Source of the DNA: Armatimonadota bacterium
GTDB taxonomy: Bacteria > Armatimonadota > Armatimonadia > Armatimonadales > Armatimonadaceae
DNA: 5,201 nt
NCBI GenBank assembly: GCA_014381035.1
Contig: JACMIS010000463.1
Coordinates: 1 to 5,201, forward strand
Direction: 5' to 3'
In this document: positions 1 through 5,201 of the stretch, piece after piece
Layout: every line of letters begins with the position of its first letter
How positions within the stretch are numbered: the first letter of the stretch is position 1
Program-made: the position numbers and the translations under genes
The notes under the pieces: generated by a model
Told to the model about the DNA's origin: nothing
Database searches by the model: none
The model's input: the letters and a program-made list of their open reading frames with translations, nothing else

Positions 1-158
1 ACGGAATCGTGATCACCGGACTCCCGGAAACGCCCGACGACGAGGAAACGATGCAAGTATTCATGGATGCCAAGGAATCAGTCGGCGAAATCTCCGCGGC
101 GCAAGCGCAAGCCGAAGCCCCCGGACCCAGCCGTGGCAAACGCCGTCGCCGCCGATGA
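1..158 (+). CDS. 3' end of a second copy of the deacetylase/phosphodiester glycosidase lipoprotein gene (5' part outside window)
   Basis: Reading from base 3, 51 codons and a TGA stop (156-158) encode the same C-terminus as the oppositely oriented gene at 318-2126: GIVITGLPE, an acidic stretch, an Ala/Gln-rich segment and a terminal GKRRRRR tail. Against the other copy I find only two base differences in the coding part. A80 versus G is silent (Ser TCA/TCG). G130 versus A changes Asn to Ser at the position equivalent to residue 594. The visible part covers only the end of the glycosidase domain and the basic tail, so it shows no catalytic residues. Whether the upstream part is intact, truncated or a complete paralogue cannot be seen. 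It could be a real convergent paralogue, a 3' fragment left by an inverted duplication, or an assembly artefact at a contig edge. Confidence 0.6.
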   Translation, partial: GIVITGLPETPDDEETMQVFMDAKESVGEISAAQAQAEAPGPSRGKRRRRR

Positions 159-317
159 TGGATTCCATCACAAAGTTCACAAAGTTAAAGAAGGACACAG
201 AGGGTTTTAAGTATGATGTTTGCCGGGTTAGTATCGCTGACTCGGTAGCAAGCGAAGCATCACCCTTAAAACCCTCTGTGCCCTTCTTTAACTTTGTAAA
301 CTTTGTGGTGGAATCCA
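159..317. repeat. Hairpin-forming interspersed repeat between convergent gene ends (copy 1)
   Basis: The whole gap between the two convergent stop codons is an inverted repeat. The left arm (about 161-211) reads inward through CACAAAGTT, CACAAAGTT, AAAGAAGGA and CACAGAGGG, a run of degenerate 9-base units ending in TTTTAA. The right arm (about 265-315) is its complement with three mismatches. The inner 20 bases of the arm (AAGGACACAGAGGGTTTTAA) match copy 2 near 4351-4467 at 17 of 20 positions, so the two belong to one family. Repeats built on CACAAAGGACGCAAAGG-like units are, from general knowledge, scattered through genomes of many unrelated bacterial phyla and produce spurious ORFs. RNA from either strand would fold into a long hairpin, so a role as a bidirectional transcription end is plausible but inferred. 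Confidence 0.75.
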
Positions 318-2126
318 TCATCGGCGGCGACGGCGTTTGCCACGGTTGGGTCCGGGGGCTTCGGCTTGCGCTTGCGCCGCGGAGATTTCGCCGACCGATT
401 CCTTGGCATCCATGAATACTTGCATCGTTTCCTCGTCGTCGGGCGTTTCCGGGAGTCCGGTGATCACGATTCCGTGGGGGACGGGGCGTGAGGGCAGGTT
501 TGCCGCCGTATGTCCGGTGACGATGATCTTGCTATCGAAGACGATGGAAGTGGAAAAACCGGAGTCAACAAGAACGGCTTCGACGAGTCCCGCCGCCGCC
601 GCCGCTCGGGCGAGAGTTTCCGTGGAGATCACTTCCAACGAACCGACGAGTGCCACTTCGCCGTCCGCAGTGACACCGAAACAGGCGCGACGCCGCGGGT
701 CGTTGAAGTCGGTCGCCGCATAGGCTTGCATCTGTTTTCGGGTACGTGGTTCGCCGTTGTGAACGATCCATGCCCCACCCAAAAACGCGTCCGTGTAGTC
801 CGGCAGAATCGCCTGCACCGCCTCCTCGCTGTTCATCCAGCCGGGTTGAAACGGCACAAATACGAGGCTTTCGTTGCCGATGATGACCATCGGGCGGTTC
901 TTAAGTTTCGGCAGGTGCGACGCGAACGCTTCGGGAAAAAACTCCGTGTCGTTACTCGCTTTCGACGGACCGATGAGCACATTATTCGTTCCACGAAGTG
1001 CGGCATCGGCGAAAAAGGTGCCGTTCATTCCGGCGACGCCCCCGGCTTGCTCTACAAACTCCCCGATGCTCTGTCGGCTTTCCAGTGCCCGCAAGGTTTG
1101 CGGCTTTCCGCCATACACGACGCCCAATTTTACGCCATCGAACTCCTGAACTTTCAGGCGCACCGAGTTGGTTGTCACCAGCGGCACATCCACCACTGCG
1201 GCAGGCGCATTCGCGGTCGCCTTCTCACAATCCGCGAAGGCGGTTTTCAAGCGCGTGTGGATGTAGCGGTTCACCGTCAAAATGTCGGGCGACTCTTCCG
1301 CCGGACCGTTGACGATGGTAAACGCCATCGTGTACCCGGCACGCTCTGCCGCCTCAAAAGTCGCTTTATCGCCGGTGCCGTTCGGGTAGGCGAAATACGG
1401 TATCGGGTGTCCTAACTCGCTTTCCAGAAGGGCTTTGGATTCCGTCAGTTCGCGCTCCTGCTCCTCCAAGGGCTGTTTTGCCATATCGGTAGGGTGTGAC
1501 AGCGTGTGCGACGCGATAGTGACCAGCGGATCGGCATCGAGGATTTTCAGCGTGTCCCAATCCATTTTCGGATGCGCCCCGGTTTTGTCACCGACGAAAT
1601 TGGTGTGCACAAACATCGCGGATGGGTACTGTCGTTCTTTCAGGATCGGGTACGCGATGTCATTGAAGCCCTGATAGTTATCGTCGAACGTCAGCACGAC
1701 CGCTTTTTCCGGCACTTCCTCGCCGCGCGTCAAATGGCGATGCAACTGTTCCAGCGAAATCGGGGTCGCCCCCTGCTCCGCGATCCAATCCATCTGTTCA
1801 ATGAACTCCCGTTCGGTAATGTCGAACCAGACCGAGCCGCGCCCCCGCTTTTTGATGATGTCGTGGTACATGATCACGGGAATACGCGTCGTTAGCGACC
1901 GACCGTTCATCGGGGCATAGAGGGTTTTGTCAAATTCGGCGGAAAGGAGCGACGTTGCAGCGGGCGAGGCGGACGGTGACGGAGATGTGGTTGCGACTGC
2001 CGGTGTGGCAGCCGGTTTCGGCGTCGGCTTGGCAACGAGTTTGCGAACCGTGTCGCACCCCGACACGGCGAACGAAACGGTAACGAGAACGGTAAGGACA
2101 AATGCGGCGAAGCGTGAGCGAGACAA
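318..2126 (-). CDS. Lipoprotein: polysaccharide deacetylase (CE4) fused to phosphodiester glycosidase (NAGPA/DUF2233-like)
   Basis: 602 residues. Residues 1-24 form a lipoprotein signal: basic MSRSR start, hydrophobic core, lipobox VSGC with Cys24 as the lipidation site. A Pro/Ala/Thr/Ser-rich linker follows to about residue 60. Residues 82-290 are a CE4 deacetylase domain: IPVIMYHDI at 82-90, TFDD at 146-149 (Asp148 likely base, Asp149 metal), SHTLSHP at 206-212 (His207 and His211 metal) and FAYPNG at 245-250. Residues about 320-556 resemble phosphodiester glycosidases: AGMNGTFF at 365-372, RRACFGVTADG at 479-489, VDSGFSTSI at 520-528. The tail is acidic, then Ala/Gln-rich, ending GKRRRRR. 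Expected role: removing acetyl groups from, and trimming, an extracellular or cell-wall glycan; the substrate is unknown. The TTG start is chosen because it gives the complete signal peptide and has GGAGGG eight bases upstream; the next in-frame Met is residue 73. It is probably cotranscribed with the membrane protein gene just upstream. Confidence 0.9.
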   Translation of the reverse strand: MSRSRFAAFVLTVLVTVSFAVSGCDTVRKLVAKPTPKPAATPAVATTSPSPSASPAATSLLSAEFDKTLYAPMNGRSLTTRIPVIMYHDIIKKRGRGSVWFDITEREFIEQMDWIAEQGATPISLEQLHRHLTRGEEVPEKAVVLTFDDNYQGFNDIAYPILKERQYPSAMFVHTNFVGDKTGAHPKMDWDTLKILDADPLVTIASHTLSHPTDMAKQPLEEQERELTESKALLESELGHPIPYFAYPNGTGDKATFEAAERAGYTMAFTIVNGPAEESPDILTVNRYIHTRLKTAFADCEKATANAPAAVVDVPLVTTNSVRLKVQEFDGVKLGVVYGGKPQTLRALESRQSIGEFVEQAGGVAGMNGTFFADAALRGTNNVLIGPSKASNDTEFFPEAFASHLPKLKNRPMVIIGNESLVFVPFQPGWMNSEEAVQAILPDYTDAFLGGAWIVHNGEPRTRKQMQAYAATDFNDPRRRACFGVTADGEVALVGSLEVISTETLARAAAAAGLVEAVLVDSGFSTSIVFDSKIIVTGHTAANLPSRPVPHGIVITGLPETPDDEETMQVFMDAKESVGEISAAQAQAEAPGPNRGKRRRRR

Positions 2127-2134
2127 AAGGCGAA

Positions 2135-2140
2135 CCCTCC
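2135..2140 (-). promoter_or_regulatory. Ribosome binding site that fixes the TTG start of the deacetylase lipoprotein
   Basis: On the minus strand GGAGGG lies eight bases before the TTG at 2126-2124. This spacing is ideal. No ATG lies nearby in this frame, so the site supports a non-ATG start. It falls in the 23-bp gap after the TAA stop of the upstream membrane protein gene. Confidence 0.75.
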
Positions 2141-2149
2141 GGGGCTATT

Positions 2150-2680
2150 TTACCGTGCCGATCTCGTTCCGGCATTCGTGTCCGCCGTAATATAACCGAT
2201 GGCACGCAAAAAGCAGAACAAGGCATGTGTCCATACGAAATAACTGTAACCGAGTGCCATCGTAGCGATGGAGGTGAAAATCATAACAAGAAGGAAATCA
2301 TTGACCGAAGGTCCATTAAATGTGACGACTTGAATCTGTCGCAACCAATCCATCGTGATACCAGTCACGATTATCCAAACAAATAACGGTATCATCATCA
2401 GCCACGGAGCAAGCCAGAAGAAGCTTTTATACTCCAATTCGTCCTGGACACGAAACTGTTTCCAATACCACCAAAGTGCGGCAAGATAAGGCACTCCTCC
2501 CCAAAACAAACTGGACACCAGAAATGCCGCGACTGACTGCGCCGAAATACCCCTGCCCAAAGGAAAGTAGACGTCGTCAAATCGTAGCTCCTCCCCTGAC
2601 AAACAAAGATAAAGCAACGCAAGCAATGGGGCAATGATTGGGGACCACACGGCGCGACGGTAATAGTTCTGCTCGGTCAT
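2150..2680 (-). CDS. Four-helix integral membrane protein of unknown function
   Basis: 176 residues; I do not recognise the family. Four hydrophobic segments are visible: about 11-28, 47-72, 87-108 and 126-153, the second and third rich in Trp and Tyr. The N-terminus is short and polar, and the basic tail ends TRSAR. There are no obvious catalytic motifs or metal ligands, so no function is assigned. The ATG start has AAAGGA seven bases upstream (2688-2693) and an extended -10-like TGATACAAT just before it. The gene ends 23 bp before the deacetylase lipoprotein start on the same strand, suggesting an operon and possibly a supporting role at the envelope; that link rests only on position. Over 2281-2640 G+C is about 46% by hand count, against about 60% in lysS, hinting at a recently acquired or weakly constrained gene. 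Confidence 0.75.
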   Translation of the reverse strand: MTEQNYYRRAVWSPIIAPLLALLYLCLSGEELRFDDVYFPLGRGISAQSVAAFLVSSLFWGGVPYLAALWWYWKQFRVQDELEYKSFFWLAPWLMMIPLFVWIIVTGITMDWLRQIQVVTFNGPSVNDFLLVMIFTSIATMALGYSYFVWTHALFCFLRAIGYITADTNAGTRSAR

Positions 2681-2700
2681 GGCAAAGTCCTTTCACTCGC

Positions 2701-2709
2701 ATTGTATCA
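2701..2709 (-). promoter_or_regulatory. Possible extended -10 promoter for the membrane protein/lipoprotein operon
   Basis: The minus strand reads TGATACAAT, a TGN extension plus a TACAAT hexamer, 20 bases before the ATG at 2680. It would give a short leader containing the AAAGGA ribosome binding site. I see no good -35 hexamer at 16-18 bases, which an extended -10 promoter can tolerate. Confidence 0.4.
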
Positions 2710-2751
2710 CAAAGTAATTTGCCTTTGGATTATTGTGGAGGAAATAAAAAC

Positions 2752-2795
2752 CGTTTCGGGCTATACTGTGGCTTACAAACCACCTTTACGAAACG
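2752..2795. repeat. Short inverted repeats around the lysS promoter/leader
   Basis: CGTTTCG at 2752-2758 is exactly complementary to CGAAACG at 2789-2795. Nested inside are GTGG at 2768-2771 and CCAC at 2780-2783. The structure brackets the candidate -10 hexamer TATACT. It could be an operator or a leader hairpin, but arms this short can arise by chance. Confidence 0.3.
2762..2767 (+). promoter_or_regulatory. Possible -10 element of the lysS promoter
   Basis: TATACT lies 38 bases before the lysS ATG and would put transcription start near 2774 with a leader of about 30 bases. No convincing -35 hexamer sits at the normal distance, so the call is weak. Confidence 0.3.
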
Positions 2796-2805
2796 ATAAT
2801 TGATT

Positions 2806-4356
2806 ATGGACGAACCACAAGCAGCGCAGATCGAGCATTCCGGCATTGTCCCGGAGCGGCTCGAAAAGTTACGACATTTACAGGCGGCAGGACTGGACCC
2901 GTTCGCGCCGGAGACTTTTGACCGCACCCACCTTTTAGCCGACGTACATGACAAGTGCGACGAAATGCTGGAACAAACGGTGAGCGTTGCGGGGCGCATC
3001 GTCGGCATCCGCTGGATGGGCAAAGCCGCGTTTATGACGCTCCAGGACGACGCCCCGGTCGGTACGCCCGGTCGCGCCCAACTGTATGTGCGGCGCGACG
3101 AGATCGGCGATGAGATTTACGATGTTCTAAAGCACGGCTTGGACATCGGGGACTTTGTCGGTGCGGCGGGCTTCGTGTTTCGCACCAAAACGAACGAGCC
3201 GTCGGTTCACGCCCAATCGCTCACACTCCTTGCCAAAGCATTACGCGATGTGGGAGCCGCGCTCGGTAAAGAGTATGTGAAAGACGACGGCACCGAGGGC
3301 GAGGCGAACAAGGCGTCCGATACCGAACTGCGCTATCGCCAGCGGTATATGGACCTGTTCGTCAACCGCGACGCCCGCGAAGTGCTGGTCAAGCGTCTCA
3401 AAATCACCCGCGCCGTGCGTGAGTTTCTGGACGGCGAGGGCTTTCTGGAAGTCGAAACGCCGGTGCTACAGATCGAAGCCGGTGGCGCGACCGCCCGACC
3501 GTTCCATACGCACCACAACGCGCTGGATTTAGACCTGCATTTGCGGATTTCGCTGGAACTACCGCTCAAACGGCTGATCGTCGGCGGACTGGATCGTGTG
3601 TATGAGATCGGGCGGGTGTTCCGCAACGAGGGTATTTCCACGCGTCATAACCCGGAGTTCACCTTGTTGGAGTTCTATCAGGCGTACACCAATCTGGAAG
3701 GCATGATGGACATCAACGAGCGCATGTTCCGCCATATCTGCCGCTCCGTCACAGGAGAGGATACCCTGACTCTGCCCGACGGAACGGTGATAGACTTCGG
3801 CAAGACCTGGGAGCGGCTCCCGATGCTTGCCGGAATCGAGCAGAACGCGGGAATCACGCCGGATTCGTTCGGGTCGCTCGACTCGGCGAAGGCGGCGATG
3901 GCGAAGGTCGGGATTGATCCGGCGAAGGAAACGATGGTCGGCGGCATCATCGAAAAACTGCACGAGGTGTTCACGGAACCGAAACTGATCCAGCCGACGT
4001 TCATCACGGACTTCCCACTCGACACATCGCCCCTCGCCCGCAAGCGGCCCGACAATCCGAACCTGACGCGCCGGTTTGAAATTTTCATGACCGGCAAGGA
4101 GATCGGGAACGCGTTTTCGGAGATCAACGACCCACTCGATCAGCGCGAACGGTTTGAATCGCAGGTCGCGCAACGCGAGGCGGGCAATACCGAAGCGCAA
4201 CCGATGGACGAGGATTTCCTCCGCGCTCTCGAATACGGAATGCCGCCAACCGGGGGCTTCGGAATGGGTCTGGACCGCGTCTCGATGATATTCACCGGCG
4301 CGTCCAGCATCCGCGACGTGATCCTCTTCCCTCTCTTGCGCCCGGAGAGGATTTAA
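2806..4356 (+). CDS. lysS: Lysine--tRNA ligase, class II
   Basis: 516 residues, close to the usual 490-510. It charges tRNA(Lys) with lysine using ATP, in the cytoplasm as a homodimer. Residues about 57-147 form the OB-fold anticodon-binding domain (VAGRIVGIRWMGKAAF, then AQLYVRRDEIG). RYRQRYMDL at 176-184 begins the catalytic domain. Class II motif 1 is EGFLEVETPV at 211-220; motif 2 runs from VYEIGRVFRNEGIS (Arg273) to RHNPEFT; motif 3 is GGFGMGLDR at 483-491, followed by SIRDVILFP. The linker between the OB fold and catalytic domain is unusual: 28 residues (148-175) instead of about 14, without the common PEKxHGL motif. I chose ATG 2806; an in-frame TTG at 2800 would add two residues. No clear Shine-Dalgarno site precedes either. 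The gene is divergent from the membrane protein gene and convergent with hemL, and its TAA stop lies inside the downstream hairpin repeat. Confidence 0.97.
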   Translation: MDEPQAAQIEHSGIVPERLEKLRHLQAAGLDPFAPETFDRTHLLADVHDKCDEMLEQTVSVAGRIVGIRWMGKAAFMTLQDDAPVGTPGRAQLYVRRDEIGDEIYDVLKHGLDIGDFVGAAGFVFRTKTNEPSVHAQSLTLLAKALRDVGAALGKEYVKDDGTEGEANKASDTELRYRQRYMDLFVNRDAREVLVKRLKITRAVREFLDGEGFLEVETPVLQIEAGGATARPFHTHHNALDLDLHLRISLELPLKRLIVGGLDRVYEIGRVFRNEGISTRHNPEFTLLEFYQAYTNLEGMMDINERMFRHICRSVTGEDTLTLPDGTVIDFGKTWERLPMLAGIEQNAGITPDSFGSLDSAKAAMAKVGIDPAKETMVGGIIEKLHEVFTEPKLIQPTFITDFPLDTSPLARKRPDNPNLTRRFEIFMTGKEIGNAFSEINDPLDQRERFESQVAQREAGNTEAQPMDEDFLRALEYGMPPTGGFGMGLDRVSMIFTGASSIRDVILFPLLRPERI

Positions 4357-4467
4357 CCACAAAGGACGCAAAGGTTTTTAAAGGTCGGGCTTGCCGATGG
4401 CACTTAGCCGCCTCGATAGCGGGAGATGCAAAAAACTCAAAAACCTTTGCGTCCTTTGTGGTTAAAT
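4351..4467. repeat. Hairpin-forming interspersed repeat between lysS and hemL (copy 2)
   Basis: Bases 4351-4379 (29 bases, from ATTTAACCACAAAGGACGCA to the T-run) are perfectly complementary to 4439-4467, around a 59-base centre. The centre contains smaller hairpins: TGCC-GAT-GGCA at 4392-4402 and CCGC...GCGG at 4408-4422. With a one-base slip the arms extend outward by GGAGAG on both sides, into the last lysS codons on the left. The lysS TAA stop (4354-4356) is part of the left arm. Copy 1 at 159-317 shares the inner arm sequence. Sitting between convergent genes, the hairpin may end transcription or protect mRNA 3' ends from both directions. There is no strong T-run after the right arm, so it is not a classical intrinsic terminator. 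No transposase or target duplication is visible. Confidence 0.85.
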
Positions 4468-4514
4468 CTCTCCTTCTTAATCTTGGCGGGATTGGCATCT
4501 TGTCGGTTCAAAAA

Positions 4515-5201
4515 CTAAAGCGTAGCGAACGCGGCGTCAGCGGCATCCGCGATGCGAGCGTACTCTTCGGGCGTGATCGCGGCGGAGGCGAACGCGGCTT
4601 CGAACTGCGACGGGGGCAGGTAGACGCCCCGGTTTAGCATTTCTCGGAAGAAGCGTCCGAATCGGTCGGTGTCCGACGTTTTCGCCGAGGCGTAATCGGT
4701 GACGGGCTGATCCGTGAAGAATACGGTGAACATGGAGCCGACCTGATTCACTGTTACCGGAATGTTTGCACTTTTGGCGGATTCGCGTAGGCGTTCGCAG
4801 AGGACCGTCACCTGTGTTTCCAGATAATCATACGGCGGTTGTTCGCGCAGTTTGCGTAGCATGACGCGTCCGGCGGCGACCGCAAGCGGGTTTCCCGATA
4901 GCGTTCCCGCCTGATATACAGGACCGACCGGGGCGACACAATCCATAATGTCGGCGCGTCCTCCATAAGCGGCGAGCGGCATTCCACCACCGACTATCTT
5001 GCCCAGCGCGGACAGATCCGGCGTGACTCCGAATCGCTCCTGTGCGCCCCCGTAGGCGAGGCGGAATCCGGTCATTACTTCGTCGAAAAGTAGCAGAACG
5101 CCGTGTTCGCGGGTCAGGGCGCGTAAGCCTGGTAAGAAGCCGGAGGCGGGCGCGACGCAGCCCATATTGCCCGCAACCGGTTCAATCGCGACAGCGGCGA
5201 T
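4515..5201 (-). CDS. hemL: Glutamate-1-semialdehyde 2,1-aminomutase, C-terminal 228 residues (start outside window)
   Basis: The enzyme converts glutamate-1-semialdehyde to 5-aminolevulinate, the last step of the tRNA-dependent C5 route to heme and other tetrapyrroles; it is a cytoplasmic PLP enzyme. The visible fragment begins IAAVAIEPVAGNMG and contains LLLFDEVMTGFR (Asp of the FDEV motif contacts the PLP ring nitrogen), then ALGKIVGGGMP, whose Lys (fragment residue 68) is the expected Schiff-base lysine. GPVYQAGTLSGNPLA follows, then VGSMFTVFF, GVYLPPSQFEAAF and the C-terminus ending in a TAG stop. This is about half of the usual ~430 residues; the N-terminal part lies beyond the right edge. 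The common SxAHT motif near the end reads SAAIT here, a minor change. The GTLSGNP and YLPPS signatures favour HemL over other class III aminotransferases. Confidence 0.95.
   Translation of the reverse strand: MAAVAIEPVAGNMGCVAPASGFLPGLRALTREHGVLLLFDEVMTGFRLAYGGAQERFGVTPDLSALGKIVGGGMPLAAYGGRADIMDCVAPVGPVYQAGTLSGNPLAVAAGRVMLRKLREQPPYDYLETQVTVLCERLRESAKSANIPVTVNQVGSMFTVFFTDQPVTDYASAKTSDTDRFGRFFREMLNRGVYLPPSQFEAAFASAAITPEEYARIADAADAAFATL

Larger units (their letters stand above)
1..475. repeat. Large inverted repeat (palindrome) with axis at base 238
   Basis: Base i is complementary to base 476-i from the left edge to about base 211. I find five mismatches over these 211 pairs, at left-arm positions 80, 130, 168, 178 and 195. 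Complementarity continues in a patchy way through the central 55 bases (212-264). The arms hold the coding 3' ends of two convergent gene copies (1-158 and 318-475) plus the arms of the hairpin repeat between them. The left edge of the window cuts the repeat, so its true length is unknown. Confidence 0.9.

Noticed and set aside
159..317. CRISPR array suggested by repeated CACAAAG-like units
   Set aside because: The units are 9 bases with no spacers and are arranged as inverted arms, not direct repeats of 24-40 bases with unique spacers.
61..415. Two mirrored 86-codon ORFs across the palindrome (61-321 minus and 155-415 plus)
   Set aside because: They read through the hairpin repeat into the antisense strand of the duplicated gene end. 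Their similarity to each other is a direct result of the palindrome, not coding selection.
510..1415. Open reading frame of 301 codons on the + strand
   Set aside because: It is antisense to the well-supported deacetylase/glycosidase gene, has Arg/His-rich shadow composition and no recognisable domain.
2681..2805. T-box or other riboswitch upstream of lysS
   Set aside because: The gap is only about 125 bases, is shared with a divergent promoter, and shows no T-box core or terminator/antiterminator pair.
3559..4371. Open reading frame of 270 codons on the - strand
   Set aside because: It is antisense to lysS motifs 2 and 3, with typical shadow composition (Arg, His, Leu) and no domain.
4351..4467. 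Insertion sequence or MITE with terminal inverted repeats
   Set aside because: There is no transposase and no convincing flanking target duplication; the structure fits a hairpin-type interspersed repeat better.

Overview
The window is bacterial DNA of roughly 60% G+C in the conserved genes (hand estimate). It has Shine-Dalgarno sites, a lipoprotein signal, a bacterial class II lysyl-tRNA synthetase and a C5-pathway glutamate-1-semialdehyde aminotransferase. A heme C5 route, an envelope lipoprotein and interspersed 'CACAAAGGACGCAAAGG'-type palindromes fit several Gram-negative-like phyla. I cannot name the phylum from this sequence alone.

Layout: (1) 1-158, + strand: the last 52 codons of a gene whose 3' end is an almost exact copy of the 3' end of the next gene. 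(2) 159-317: a short convergent intergenic region that is a long hairpin-forming repeat. (3) 318-2126, - strand: a complete lipoprotein gene that fuses a CE4 polysaccharide deacetylase to a phosphodiester glycosidase (NAGPA/DUF2233-like) domain, with a TTG start behind a strong ribosome binding site. (4) 2150-2680, - strand: a four-helix membrane protein of unknown function, markedly lower in G+C, 23 bp upstream of the lipoprotein gene and probably cotranscribed with it. (5) 2681-2805: a divergent promoter region. (6) 2806-4356, + strand: lysS. (7) 4351-4467: a second hairpin repeat of the same family, whose left arm contains the lysS stop codon. (8) 4515-5201, - strand: the C-terminal half of hemL, running off the right edge.

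The most notable structure is a 475-bp near-perfect palindrome at the left edge (axis at 238). It makes two tail-to-tail copies of the deacetylase/glycosidase 3' end around a hairpin repeat. The second hairpin repeat also lies between convergent genes (lysS and hemL), so both copies sit where a bidirectional transcription end would be expected. lysS and hemL are housekeeping genes with no functional link to the envelope genes. I saw no CRISPR array, transposase, tRNA or rRNA, and no convincing new multi-gene system.
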